DNA of 32,315 nucleotides from Bythopirellula sp. (GTDB lineage: Bacteria > Planctomycetota > Planctomycetia > Pirellulales > Lacipirellulaceae), in the NCBI GenBank assembly GCA_028285205.1, contig JANQQA010000055.1, positions 1-32,315 on the forward strand, read 5' to 3'. The number at the start of each line of letters is the position of its first letter. Within the stretch, counting starts at the first letter, position 1. The position numbers and the translations under genes are program-made. The notes under the pieces are model-generated. The model did not search any database. It saw nothing but the letters and a program-made list of their open reading frames with translations, and was not told where the DNA came from. This document shows positions 14,052 to 21,289 of the stretch, piece after piece.

Positions 14052-14660
14052 ATGGGAATGGTCCTCGCGCTGCATACGATCAGCGATGCGAATATCGACA
14101 GAGTCTTGGCCGACCCGCCTCTCATCGCAAAGGTAGTTGCGCCCGACGACCCCGAGTTCTACCAAAGCCTCCGGCCCAAGCTAAAGAAGGGGTTTGTTGC
14201 GAAACTGATTGGCCGCCCATCTGCTGAAGAATCGCTACCGCCGGAAGACTTGGTCTTTATGGATGACGAAGGTAAAGATACGGATCTCGACAAGTCTTGG
14301 CATGGAATTCACTATCTACTTACAGGATCAGACTGGGAAGGTGATCCACCGCTGAACTTTCTTGTGTGCGGCGGTACTGTGGTTGGCGACATCGAGGTCG
14401 GCTACGGGCCAGCGCGCGTGGTTCGCAGTTCTGAGGTTGAGAAGATATTTTCGGCACTAAACGAGCTGGAAACGGAGACGCTAAGGGCAAGATTCAATCC
14501 GGAAGAGATGTCTAAGCTAGAAATCTATCCGCAGATTTGGGATCGAGATCCGAAAGAGGACGACGTTCTTGGCTACTGCGTTGAGTATTTTGAAGAGCTC
14601 AGAGAGTTTCTCTCCGACGCTGTAGGTAAGCGCCTCGGCATCGTCCTTTACATCGGATAG
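14052..14660 (+). CDS. DUF1877 (YfbM-like) family protein
   Basis: 202 aa. MGMVLALHTISDANIDRVLAD at the start, LDKSWHGIHYLLTGS in the middle (the DK.WH.LH.LLTG signature), then VEKIFSALNELETETLRARF and MSKLEIYPQIW, ending in a helix and VLYIG. This is the full order of the YfbM/DUF1877 family. The family is uncharacterised and is frequently found in toxin-immunity neighbourhoods. The ATG has GGAG about 8 bases upstream. It is a single-gene cassette with an intact attC downstream. Confidence 0.9.
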   Translation: MGMVLALHTISDANIDRVLADPPLIAKVVAPDDPEFYQSLRPKLKKGFVAKLIGRPSAEESLPPEDLVFMDDEGKDTDLDKSWHGIHYLLTGSDWEGDPPLNFLVCGGTVVGDIEVGYGPARVVRSSEVEKIFSALNELETETLRARFNPEEMSKLEIYPQIWDRDPKEDDVLGYCVEYFEELREFLSDAVGKRLGIVLYIG

Positions 14661-14664
14661 ACAT

Positions 14665-14761
14665 GCCCAACAAGCCGCCACATGGGCCGCCGGGAGGTGC
14701 CGATCATGGTCTTGACGTATTTGCTGTTCTTTATGGCAGTAACCGCCCCAGAACGTTAGGC
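14665..14761 (+). repeat. attC site (97 bp)
   Basis: R'' GCCCAAC, R' GTTAGGC. The middle is divergent and lacks the usual TAAGCTA before GAAC. It is the last clear attC before a stretch of about 2.6 kb without any. Confidence 0.8.
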
Positions 14762-15093
14762 AGCACATCAACTATTTCTATCCCGGAAGAGGAAGATCAA
14801 GAGCTCTACTTCTCGCCATATGAGGAGATGTTCCTCGATCGATGCCAGGAGATTTTGAGCCTTGCAGGGCTTTCCACCCACGCCTTGAAGGCGATGGAGG
14901 ATCCGCACGACTAGGAGAGGTTCTGAACTACGACGCCGATTGCGTTGAAGAGATGCGCAGAATCGAAGACGCGACAAGGACCGAAGTCGAATCTGGTTTT
15001 CCACTATTGCATAGCGCCGCCACTGTTCTGATATGTGGCACGCACCAAGCGGGGTCTGCAGATCAAAGATTCGTCAATTATGCTTGGCCATAG
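14762..15093 (+). pseudogene. Frameshifted hypothetical gene remnant
   Basis: Two consecutive frames each look protein-like. The first (IPEEEDQELYFSPYEEMF, then LDRCQEILSLAGLSTHALKA) ends at TAG near 14912. The second continues with LGEVLNYDADCVEEMRRIED and GFPLLHSAATVLICGTHQAG to a TAG at 15093. Joined at about 14910 they read smoothly as one acidic helical protein of about 105 residues. No good start codon exists in the first frame after the attC; ATG at 14828 is internal. I read it as a broken cassette gene. Two separate small genes are the alternative. Confidence 0.45.
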
Positions 15094-15185
15094 CGTTGGT
15101 GACGTCGTCACCGTCACTTCACTTCGAAGGCATTTTTGACTACGTGAAAGCAGCAAGCGAGTATGTTACCGCGCCAGGCAACCGC
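15094..15185. other. Gene-free stretch
   Basis: No gene, attC or RNA is recognised between the broken gene and the palindrome at 15186. A short self-complementary GACGTCGTC occurs just inside. Confidence 0.4.
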
Positions 15186-15205
15186 CCGCTGTTGACCCAT
15201 AGCGG
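15186..15205. repeat. Palindrome CCGCTGTTGACCCATAGCGG
   Basis: The same element as the cassette leaders, with stem CCGCT/AGCGG, here without a neighbouring attC. It marks the beginning of the leader that carries the riboswitch. Confidence 0.6.
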
Positions 15206-15242
15206 ACATCGGTGACCCACCACCAGTCCGCTACGCGGCTAC

Positions 15243-15248
15243 TATACT
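15243..15248 (+). promoter_or_regulatory. Probable promoter -10 box (TATACT)
   Basis: TATACT lies 14-19 bases before the riboswitch begins, a suitable distance for transcription to start at its 5' edge. A clear -35 box is not seen at the expected spacing. Confidence 0.4.
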
Positions 15249-15261
15249 TAGGTCACTGACA

Positions 15262-15380
15262 ACACCGATAGGGCCAAACCCGCCGAAAGACGGGTACGGA
15301 ACGCCACGGGTCCTCGTTTGCACCGAGACGCCCTCCCAACGACGCCACGAAGGACCCTAGGACGGCTGGGCGCCTCTTAC
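15262..15380 (+). ncRNA. c-di-GMP-I (GEMM) riboswitch
   Basis: The element reads AGGG-CCAAACCCG-CCGAAAG-ACGGG-TACGGAACGCCACGGGTCC, then a long variable hairpin closed by GGGTCCT / AGGACCC, then TAGGACGGCTGGGCGCC. This is the GEMM-I layout: AAACC stem, GAAA tetraloop, the ACGCAAAGCC joining strand (here ACGGAACGCC, two changes), a CGGG stem and a G-rich closing receptor. Such RNAs bind cyclic di-GMP and control motility, biofilm or surface genes. It ends about 70 bases before the lipoprotein gene. The two changed bases in the joining strand could alter ligand affinity. Confidence 0.72.
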
Positions 15381-15450
15381 CACAGTATCAGGGCTGTGCG
15401 GCATCCAGGCGCCCATACAACTATTGGAGTATCCACGACGAGGTGTCGAC

Positions 15451-15735
15451 ATGATCAAGAAAGCCATAACAATATTCACAGCACTGATACTCGCGCTGAT
15501 GGTCACTTCCTGCACGAAAATTGAGCGGCAGGTTCGCCCCGGTGAACCGATCGACTTCACACAAACCATGGACGGTATTCCGCTGCAATACGGAAGGCTG
15601 GTGTCCGCGACATCGGACAGCCCGTACGTCACTATCCTGTGGTTCGAGCAAGACGATCAGACGATTGTCGGAGTCAGAGCAATCCCGTCCCGCGGCGCGG
15701 TCAGCAGGGAAGTAGTGCGGATCGAACGCAACTAG
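15451..15735 (+). CDS. Small lipoprotein under riboswitch control
   Basis: 94 aa. Signal peptide MIKKAITIFTALILALMVTSC with lipobox VTSC (Cys21), so the mature protein is a lipoprotein. The mature domain is short and beta-rich (PIDFTQTMDGIPLQYGRLVS, VTILWFEQDDQTIVGVRAI) and ends in a basic VSREVVRIERN. The ATG has GAGG 7-10 bases upstream; an earlier TTG would add 9 residues. It is the first gene after the c-di-GMP element and probably responds to it. The next gene follows 44 bases later with its own ribosome site, suggesting an operon. Family not recognised. Confidence 0.75.
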   Translation: MIKKAITIFTALILALMVTSCTKIERQVRPGEPIDFTQTMDGIPLQYGRLVSATSDSPYVTILWFEQDDQTIVGVRAIPSRGAVSREVVRIERN

Positions 15736-15779
15736 TCTTCCTGCTGGAAAATCGTCTATCAAATCATTAGGAGAAACCC

Positions 15780-16013
15780 ATGAATATGACAGTGATTTCT
15801 CATCTATTTGCCCGCGTGTTTTTCTTTCTAGCTTTGGGCATGCTCAGCGTCGCGATTATCGAGACGCTGCTCAATTTCTTGGACTACACTATATTGAGCG
15901 GCGTATACAGTGCCGGACGGCTGATTGAGCTGTCGGCTGCCCTGCTGATCTTCGTAATCGCAATTTTGTTGCGGCAGATTCGCGACGGAGTGTCTACTCA
16001 GAGCGGTTCGTGA
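15780..16013 (+). CDS. Small two-helix membrane protein
   Basis: 77 aa with two membrane helices (about residues 9-34 and 46-64) and a short polar tail. The ATG has TAGGAGA 6-12 bases upstream, a strong ribosome site. The gap of 44 bases to the lipoprotein gene and the absence of an attC suggest co-transcription from the riboswitch leader. Function unknown. Confidence 0.7.
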   Translation: MNMTVISHLFARVFFFLALGMLSVAIIETLLNFLDYTILSGVYSAGRLIELSAALLIFVIAILLRQIRDGVSTQSGS

Positions 16014-16211
16014 ACCACGATTTTCGTCTCTGGGCGGCAGTTTTTGGTCCAAAGCGACGCTAAGCACATCCCGGTATTGACGCCGTTATCGGCGCACAAG
16101 GCTTGGCTAATTGTGACGAAGGGAAATCAATCGGACGCCAAGGGTCAATAGACGCGTCCTCATTGCGCACAATCCGAAACACAAAAACGCTACAACCAAG
16201 GAGGATGCACC

Positions 16212-16718
16212 ATGCCTACAACCATACCGTACGTGTCTCCTGATTTTTCTAAAACCGTGTTCGCCGCTCCCGAAACTCGTTACAGCTTCCATCAGCCGTC
16301 GCACGTATTCAGCGGCCAAAATACCCAGTTTATGGCGCCAGATGTCGATGAAGGCACTTGCTTCATCGTGGCCAGATTCAATTACGCCGGCGAGTTAGAG
16401 CACGGCTCGATCAAAGTCGTCGGCGGCATTCCAAGCAAAGGCGTTCCCGTAGGCAGCGTTTTGCTACAGGGTTCAATCGTAAACGTCGATAGTATTGACC
16501 CTAATGGTGATGGCAACTTTTTCAGACTGAATTTCTTTTTCAGAATCGATGAGGACCATCCTTCGCTGCAGTACGATTCACATTTCGGCGTATGGAATGC
16601 TTTTGTGATTATTCCGGGCTGGCCGGAACATTTCTATAGGTACCTGTTTAGAAGGAGCTGGGGGCCGAACAATGCACCGCTTAATTCGTATATCGGCCAA
16701 GTGAGCAACATCGTTTGA
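16212..16718 (+). CDS. Beta-rich hypothetical protein
   Basis: 168 aa, no signal peptide, no membrane helix. Many alternating strands: GTCFIVARFNYAGELEHGSI, KVVGGIPSKGVPVGSVLLQG, DPNGDGNFFRLNFFFRIDED, VWNAFVIIPGWPEHFYRYLF. The DPNGDGN sequence resembles a single calcium-binding loop. It has the best ribosome site in the window (AAGGAGG, 8 bases from ATG). The 198-base gap before it holds a TTTTTGGTCCAAAGCGAC palindrome fragment. Family not recognised; it looks unlike the cassette genes. Confidence 0.7.
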   Translation: MPTTIPYVSPDFSKTVFAAPETRYSFHQPSHVFSGQNTQFMAPDVDEGTCFIVARFNYAGELEHGSIKVVGGIPSKGVPVGSVLLQGSIVNVDSIDPNGDGNFFRLNFFFRIDEDHPSLQYDSHFGVWNAFVIIPGWPEHFYRYLFRRSWGPNNAPLNSYIGQVSNIV

Positions 16719-16743
16719 CGAATGGTCAATTGGCACCCGGACG

Positions 16744-17283
16744 ATGCACGTAGTACCGATGCTCTCGCTAATAGCACCCACAGTCGAGTACGAGGAGAGC
16801 TATCGAAGCTATATCGATGAGTTGGGCAGCGCGGAACGATATCCCTTCACCCTCGATCTCGAGTTTGACGATTTCCCGGCTCTTGTCGCTAGGCTAAGCA
16901 ACTTCTCCTTGGGCATTGAGCTTCCCGATGGCGCGGTACCTAACACGACCTTTTGGCTGGTGGAAGATGGTGAGATAGTCGGGGTGTCGAGCCTACGACA
17001 TCACCTGACGGACCGACTCAGACTGCTAGGTGGACACATTGGATTTGGCGTTAGACCCTCCGCCCAGGGTCGCGGAGTTGCAAAGGAACTGCTCAAACAA
17101 ACCCTCACCCAAGCCGGTCACCTCGGTATGTCCGAGATACTAGTAATCTGCCTCAAGGAGAACACCGCGTCGTCCCGAGTGATTGAGGCGAACGGAGGGA
17201 AATTAGAGTCCGAATACTCGGTACCTGAATACGACGGGCTACTGCAGCGATACGCGATTCCAATCAACAAGATGGCTCCGTAG
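16744..17283 (+). CDS. GNAT family acetyltransferase
   Basis: 179 aa. FWLVEDGEIVGVSSLRHHL (70-88) is the beta3-beta4 hairpin, and GHIGFGVRPSAQGRGVAKEL (97-116) is acetyl-CoA motif A with the Q-x-x-G-x-A/G pyrophosphate loop (QGRGVA). ENTASSRVIEANGGKLES (139-156) is motif B. The layout matches the YjgM/YncA-like small-molecule GNATs. The substrate is unknown. It begins 25 bases after the previous gene with no attC between. The first ATG is used; ATG at 16759 is also possible. Confidence 0.9.
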   Translation: MHVVPMLSLIAPTVEYEESYRSYIDELGSAERYPFTLDLEFDDFPALVARLSNFSLGIELPDGAVPNTTFWLVEDGEIVGVSSLRHHLTDRLRLLGGHIGFGVRPSAQGRGVAKELLKQTLTQAGHLGMSEILVICLKENTASSRVIEANGGKLESEYSVPEYDGLLQRYAIPINKMAP

Positions 17284-17373
17284 GGGAGTGTCTGCCACCA
17301 CCCGATTCTTCAGAAAAGCAAACGACTGCTTTTTGAGGGAGAGTGGACATTGGAGGCGTCTGCGCAGGATTCC

Positions 17374-17474
17374 GTCGAAAGGGGCGCTGGACAGGCCGCC
17401 AGGCGGTGCCTGTCAGCATTTTTGTGGCAGGACCCGCGCCAGTCACCTGACGCCCGTAAGCTAGACCGTTAGAC
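17374..17474 (+). repeat. attC site (degenerate R'')
   Basis: R'' is GTCGAAA. The spacer reads GGGGCGCTGGACAGGCCGCC, then CCAGTCACCTGACGCCCG, and R' is GTTAGAC with the GGAATC extension. It marks the return of the cassette array after the attC-free block. Confidence 0.78.
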
Positions 17475-17524
17475 GGAATCTGTTAGATTGTGCCCAATCA
17501 ACCTTCCGCAATTGACCTTCGGTG

Positions 17525-17887
17525 ATGGCAATCCTTAGTGTCACAGGATTGATCGAGTACCTTAAGTCGGCTTTTGGCGATCCGCTATTCACGAGGATCG
17601 TGATAGGCATCTGGGGGCTGCCATTTCTGGCAATCCTTGTTTTCAGCGCATTCCATTTCGGTGAGCTGAGTCCTGACCATTGGCTTATCGCATTTCCGAT
17701 CGCCGTCGGTGCTCTCGGCATGTTTCTTCTTTATACGGCGATACTCGCCGACGACAAGACAGTTGAGAAACGAACAGAGTTCTTGAGCGAAGGCGGTGAA
17801 CTACTTGGAGTGTTTCTGGTCATCGTGGTTGTTATTCTGGCCATTCCGATCTGGGAGCTTCTTAAGCTCCTGCGAAGCGAGAACTGA
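17525..17887 (+). CDS. Three-helix membrane protein, unknown function
   Basis: 120 aa. Three likely membrane helices (about residues 21-42, 52-73 and 93-113), with a charged loop between 2 and 3 (DDKTVEKRTEFLSEGGE). The start could be GTG at 17522 or the adjacent ATG; no clear ribosome site is visible. The leader after attC holds a decayed copy of the palindrome. Family not recognised. Confidence 0.6.
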   Translation: MAILSVTGLIEYLKSAFGDPLFTRIVIGIWGLPFLAILVFSAFHFGELSPDHWLIAFPIAVGALGMFLLYTAILADDKTVEKRTEFLSEGGELLGVFLVIVVVILAIPIWELLKLLRSEN

Positions 17888-17948
17888 TGAAAACGGAGGT
17901 CCGCTTTTGGGCGAAAGCTGGCATCAGAGGGCGTCTGCGTGGGCTTCC

Positions 17949-18061
17949 GTCTAACAGACGTACTGCACAGCCGGACGATGTCTGTCACGCCTCTTGCACT
18001 ATTATCGGGGCCTAGCAAGAGGCACGCCAGTCACTGGCGCCCGTAAGCTAGAACGTTAGAC
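17949..18061 (+). repeat. attC site (complete, 113 bp)
   Basis: R'' GTCTAAC, R' GTTAGAC. The middle has GTCACGCCTCTTGCACTATT and CTAGCAAGAGGCACGCC arms. It is preceded by a GTCCGCTTTTGGGCGAAAGC element. Confidence 0.88.
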
Positions 18062-18067
18062 GCCTCA

Positions 18068-18487
18068 ATGGGCGAAGATCGCGAATTAGAGAAATCCTCT
18101 GAGTCGAACCCTCACGATCTCACGCGGCAGATTGTCGGGCTAATACTGTGGATTGGTCCGATAGCCTTTCTCGCGGGCGGACTCGTAGGGGTCGCGATCG
18201 GTTATGTGCTTGGCGGTCTGACTTTCGCAGATGCGTGGACCGCCGGCATTTACAAGCGCGAGACCAAGAGTTCGTTCCTAAACATCTCCCCAATGGCATG
18301 GGGGGTCGTGGTCTCAATGCTGCTAATAGTCGGTTTTCCAGTGTACGTTCTCAACCGAAACAAGCTGAAAACGCTTCCTGGAAACACGGCTTTGTTCGGT
18401 TCTGTGGTGCTAGTCGGTTCTATCTTGCTCGTGTTATCCCTGGCTTCGATTTACTCGATAGTCACCGCCGCTGCAAGAGACGTATAG
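18068..18487 (+). CDS. Three-helix membrane protein, unknown function
   Basis: 139 aa. A polar acidic N-terminus (GEDRELEKSSESNPHDL), then three membrane helices (about residues 22-48, 74-94 and 107-131). The ATG lies 6 bases after R', leaving no room for a separate ribosome site. The 3' end runs into the degenerate attC, with the TAG stop in place of R''. Family not recognised. Confidence 0.62.
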   Translation: MGEDRELEKSSESNPHDLTRQIVGLILWIGPIAFLAGGLVGVAIGYVLGGLTFADAWTAGIYKRETKSSFLNISPMAWGVVVSMLLIVGFPVYVLNRNKLKTLPGNTALFGSVVLVGSILLVLSLASIYSIVTAAARDV

Positions 18488-18578
18488 CGCTTCACTTGCC
18501 ATCTGACTATCTGTCATCATTCTTGCATTCACAAGAATACCGCCAGATACTGGTCGCAAGTACGCTAGACAGTTCTGA
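18480..18578 (+). repeat. attC site (both core boxes eroded)
   Basis: The 5' side reads CGTATAGCGCTTCACTTGCC, the middle is TTCTTGCATTCACAAGAAT..CCAGATACTGGTCGCAAG, and R' is replaced by GTTCTGA. Only the stem is well preserved. Confidence 0.68.
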
Positions 18579-18581
18579 AAC

Positions 18582-19316
18582 GTGGTCGCGAAATACGACG
18601 ACATTGGCAAGACCTATACCGCCACGCGACGGCCCGATCCGAGGATTCGAGAGCTGCTCATCCGTCGCATTGGAGCATCGGCGCGCGTGCTGAACATCGG
18701 TGCTGGGACGGGGTCTTACGAACCTCCTGATCGTTACGTCGTTGCGGTAGATCCATCTCAGACCATGTTGAATCAGCGTTCTCCTGATTCCGCTCCCGCT
18801 GTTCGAGCCGTTGCGGAGCACCTGCCGTTTCCTTCCTCATCCTTCGACCTGTCTCTTGCTATTCTGTCGATACACCACTGGGACAATTGGCGTCGCGGCG
18901 TGTCTGAGGCGCTGCGGGTCTCCGGCGGGCGATTCATGACATTGACCTGGGTCGGTTTCCCTAACGGATTCTGGCTCACGGACTATTTTCCAGACATCGA
19001 GCCGCTTGACGCACCGCTGTTTCCGCGCCTTGACGATCTTGAGCGGGAGTTGGGTCCTATAGAGGTCGATCCAGTGTCTATTCCGCATGACTGTACCGAC
19101 GGGTTTCTTTGTGCGTATTGGCGCCGACCCTCGGCCTATCTCCAATCCTCCGTAAGAGCTGGAATGTCCACGTTCTCGAAGATTGCAGACCCTGGGCCCC
19201 AATTGCAGCGCCTACGTGACGATCTGTCTTCCGGGATCTGGGCTGAGAAATACGGGTGGCTCTTAAACAACGATTCCTATGATTACGGCTATCGCATTGT
19301 CAGCTGCGGAGCATGA
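18582..19316 (+). CDS. SAM-dependent methyltransferase (Methyltransf_11 type)
   Basis: 244 aa. Motif I VLNIGAGTGSYE (36-47), D57 (VVAVDPS) as the ribose-binding acid, LPFPSSSFDLSLAIL (81-95) with IHHW, and a strand-5 VSGGRFMTLTWVG region. The C-terminus carries an aromatic and charged domain (FLCAYWRRPSAYL) typical of the UbiE-like cap. The order and length fit Methyltransf_11 enzymes acting on small molecules. The start is GTG only a few bases from the attC relic; no good ribosome site. It is the third methyltransferase in the window; the three are not close copies. Confidence 0.88.
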   Translation: MVAKYDDIGKTYTATRRPDPRIRELLIRRIGASARVLNIGAGTGSYEPPDRYVVAVDPSQTMLNQRSPDSAPAVRAVAEHLPFPSSSFDLSLAILSIHHWDNWRRGVSEALRVSGGRFMTLTWVGFPNGFWLTDYFPDIEPLDAPLFPRLDDLERELGPIEVDPVSIPHDCTDGFLCAYWRRPSAYLQSSVRAGMSTFSKIADPGPQLQRLRDDLSSGIWAEKYGWLLNNDSYDYGYRIVSCGA

Positions 19317-19319
19317 GCT

Positions 19320-19439
19320 GTACAACAAGGCCCTGCACGGGTCGCCGCGCGGCGCCGGTCACGGTTCTTGCAGCACGCTGCTACTCTTGTGGCAAGAACA
19401 GCGCCAGCCACCTGGTGCCCGCAAGCTAGAACGTCAGAA
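19320..19439 (+). repeat. attC site (degenerate cores, 120 bp long form)
   Basis: R'' GTACAAC and R' GTCAGAA, each with mismatches. The long-form middle is intact (GTCACGGTTCTTGCAGCACG, CTCTTGTGGCAAGAACAGCG). Confidence 0.78.
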
Positions 19440-19537
19440 GGAATCTGTTACATTGTTCCAATCGATTGCCTGCTTTCGACCCAGAGTGGTCGTTCACTTT
19501 CGTGGCGGTTTGGACAAGTGACGCAAGGAGAAGCGGA

Positions 19538-20071
19538 ATGAAATTCGTCATGATCTACGGAGCATCAGGTGTCGGAAAAGAAAGTGTCGGTCGCGAGCTG
19601 GCCAGGCGAAATGGCTGGCACCTGTTTCCACAGCATCTAGCATTCGATGTCGCCTGTGCAGTTGTCGGCTTCGGAAACGCTGGTTTTGAAAAGTACCAAC
19701 GCAAGGTCTGCTTGGATGCGTTCCGTACGCTGGCAGAGGATGGGGCCTCAGGGATTGTATTTACGTTCTGCTATGTGCGCTCTGCAAGCGATTTTTTCGT
19801 CGAAGGTCTTTGTGAGTTTCTCGATGAATTCGGCATAACTGCGGAATTCGTGCACTTGACTTGCGATTACGGTGAACATGTTCAAAGGGTTACTAGTCCG
19901 AACAGATTGAATACGAACAAGATTCAATCGAAGGCGTATCTCGACAACTACCTGGATAGATTTGACTTTTCGACTTTGCCAGGCATGGAGTCGTTTCATC
20001 TGGATAGTTCGCGCTTAACTATCGCAACTTCAGCACGACAGATCGAAAATCACCTGCACAGGGCAGCCTAG
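19538..20071 (+). CDS. P-loop kinase-like ATPase
   Basis: 177 aa. MKFVMIYGASGVGKESVGRE (1-20) is a Walker A loop of the G-x-x-x-x-G-K-x-S/T type seen in small uncharacterised kinases (GPP..GK.TVARELA family). Next come HLFPQHLAFDVACAVVGFG, a lid-like region (RTLAEDGASGIVFTFCYVRS) and LTCDYGEHVQRVTSPNRLN, where R/N residues resemble the sugar- or gluconate-kinase LID. It ends with HLDSSRLTIATSARQIENHL, matching the D.T..S..E....I end of such kinases. The substrate is unknown. AAGGAG 7-12 bases before ATG defines the start. Confidence 0.82.
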   Translation: MKFVMIYGASGVGKESVGRELARRNGWHLFPQHLAFDVACAVVGFGNAGFEKYQRKVCLDAFRTLAEDGASGIVFTFCYVRSASDFFVEGLCEFLDEFGITAEFVHLTCDYGEHVQRVTSPNRLNTNKIQSKAYLDNYLDRFDFSTLPGMESFHLDSSRLTIATSARQIENHLHRAA

Positions 20072-20091
20072 TCAATCTCTGAGCTTTCGGC

Positions 20092-20128
20092 GCGTAACAA
20101 CCCGTGCCCGCAAGCTAGAACGTTAGGC
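20092..20128 (+). repeat. attC site (minimal, 37 bp)
   Basis: R'' GCGTAAC, then AACCCGTGCCCGCAAGCTAGAAC, then R' GTTAGGC. Almost the whole L'' and middle are gone, leaving the two core boxes close together. Confidence 0.7.
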
Positions 20129-20139
20129 GGCACAGCGAC

Positions 20140-20553
20140 ATGGACGACAATTTGTACCAACTGGTTACTATCGATCGTTTCTTCCATCCGACGAATGCCC
20201 ATATCGCTGCGGGACGACTTGAGTCCGAAGGGATACCCGTTCACCTCTTGGGCATAAACCACGCTTCCGCTAACTGGCTGATATCAAACGCCTTGGGCGG
20301 CATACGATTACAGGTTCCCCGTCGGTTTGAGGAAGAGGCTAGAGCGCTCCTGTCGAGCGGAGAATCGCTTGAGGAATCGAAGGAAGACTCAGAACGATGC
20401 CCGAAGTGCGGGTCGCCCCACTCCACCGCCTGCTCAACCGCCTGGAAGGCTTCGTTTCTGGCGGTTCATCTGTTGAGCATTCCTTTACCTTGGGGCAAAG
20501 ATAAACGGCAGTGCGAGGAATGCGGACACAGTTGGGTGCAACGTGCCACCTAG
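20140..20553 (+). CDS. DUF2007 protein with C-terminal zinc ribbon
   Basis: 137 aa. Residues about 5-75 are DUF2007: ..HIAAGRLESEGIPVHLLGIN.., NWLISNALGGIRLQVP and EEEARALL, the signature of the putative signal-transducing domain. The C-terminal part has CPKC (87-90) and CEEC (125-128), a zinc ribbon, with a hydrophobic stretch between (FLAVHLLSIPLPW). Family members are thought to act as small regulatory or binding proteins. The ATG lies 11 bases after R' of the minimal attC. Confidence 0.88.
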   Translation: MDDNLYQLVTIDRFFHPTNAHIAAGRLESEGIPVHLLGINHASANWLISNALGGIRLQVPRRFEEEARALLSSGESLEESKEDSERCPKCGSPHSTACSTAWKASFLAVHLLSIPLPWGKDKRQCEECGHSWVQRAT

Positions 20554-20658
20554 CGAGGCGCCGCACGGGCGGTGCCTGTCACGGTTCTTGCAGTATGTTG
20601 CGTTTCTTGCGGCAAGAACCGCACCAGTCATCTGGCGCCTGTAAGCTAGAACGAAGGT
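20548..20658 (+). repeat. attC site (degenerate ends)
   Basis: R'' ACCTAGC overlaps the stop codon of the DUF2007 gene. The middle is long-form (GTCACGGTTCTTGCAGTATG, TTCTTGCGGCAAGAACCGCA). R' reads GAAGGT after GTAAGCTAGAAC. Confidence 0.75.
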
Positions 20659-20682
20659 AACAGCTGCAACGCAGGATCAGTC

Positions 20683-21111
20683 CTAGAGCGTAAAGTCCGC
20701 ATGGCTATCAGCGCGGATTACGATTTTTCCTGAGTCGTTCCTTACGATCTTGCCGCCGAACCAGATATCCGATGTCGCGATTCCAGGCTCGGTATGAAAC
20801 GCGAACTCAGTTCCTATGGCGCTTTCGAGAGAGAATCCACTCTCGCGGAGACCGCTGATGGTCGACGGCTCATTCGCATCGAAGTCTGTGTCATTCAGGC
20901 GGCTCGCCCACTCGCAGTAGATGACTGGGCCTTCGGGAGGCATCGACCTAAGCATCCTCCGTTCGTAGAGATCCAGACCAAGCCACAGTACGCCCGATGC
21001 GCCGAGAATCGTCCAGAGGAACACCGAATCAACGTACACAGCAAGAGTAACCAGCGCGATCGCCGGTACTATTCGACGAACATCCAGAAACGGGGGCGGG
21101 TCGTCCTTCAT
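20683..21111 (-). CDS. Reverse-oriented membrane protein of unknown function
   Basis: 142 aa on the minus strand, one of three such genes in the window. After a short polar N-terminus (MKDDPPPFLDVRR) come two membrane helices (about residues 14-45, IVPAIALVTLAVYVDSVFLW and TILGASGVLWLGL), then a beta-rich cytoplasmic or periplasmic domain (GPVIYCEWASRLNDTDFD, FAFHTEPGIATSDIWFGGKI, IRADSHADFTL). The start at 21111 follows a hydrophobic frame upstream that has no better ribosome site. Reverse cassette genes cannot use the array promoter, so it must carry its own. Family not recognised. Confidence 0.62.
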   Translation of the reverse strand: MKDDPPPFLDVRRIVPAIALVTLAVYVDSVFLWTILGASGVLWLGLDLYERRMLRSMPPEGPVIYCEWASRLNDTDFDANEPSTISGLRESGFSLESAIGTEFAFHTEPGIATSDIWFGGKIVRNDSGKIVIRADSHADFTL

Positions 21112-21195
21112 GATAACTGTACCTAACCACCATTGGCTCGGAACTTCAATTGGAAGGATTGGCCGGGAAAAGCGGTGAAAATTCCACTCTGAACC

Positions 21196-21275
21196 GCCTG
21201 ACAAGGCACTGCACGGGGCCGCCGGGCGGCGCCTGTCACGGTTCTCGCAGTATGCTGCTATTCTTGAGAGCACGA
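21196..21275 (+). repeat. attC site, 3' half lost
   Basis: R'' GCCTGAC, then AAGGCACTGCACGGGGCCGC and GTCACGGTTCTCGCAGTATG, ending at TTCTTGAGAGC. L' and R' are missing. Note that this attC keeps the + orientation although the gene it follows is reversed. Confidence 0.75.
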
Positions 21276-21289
21276 TCGAGTATCCACGA

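Noticed and set aside
15186..15260. The palindrome at 15186 as the transcription terminator of the preceding gene
   Set aside because: No T-run follows, and the same element occurs in leaders just before start codons elsewhere.
20794..21126. Plus-strand frame opposite the reverse gene
   Set aside because: The minus frame has two membrane helices and a plausible domain; the plus frame is Arg/Tyr-rich without structure.
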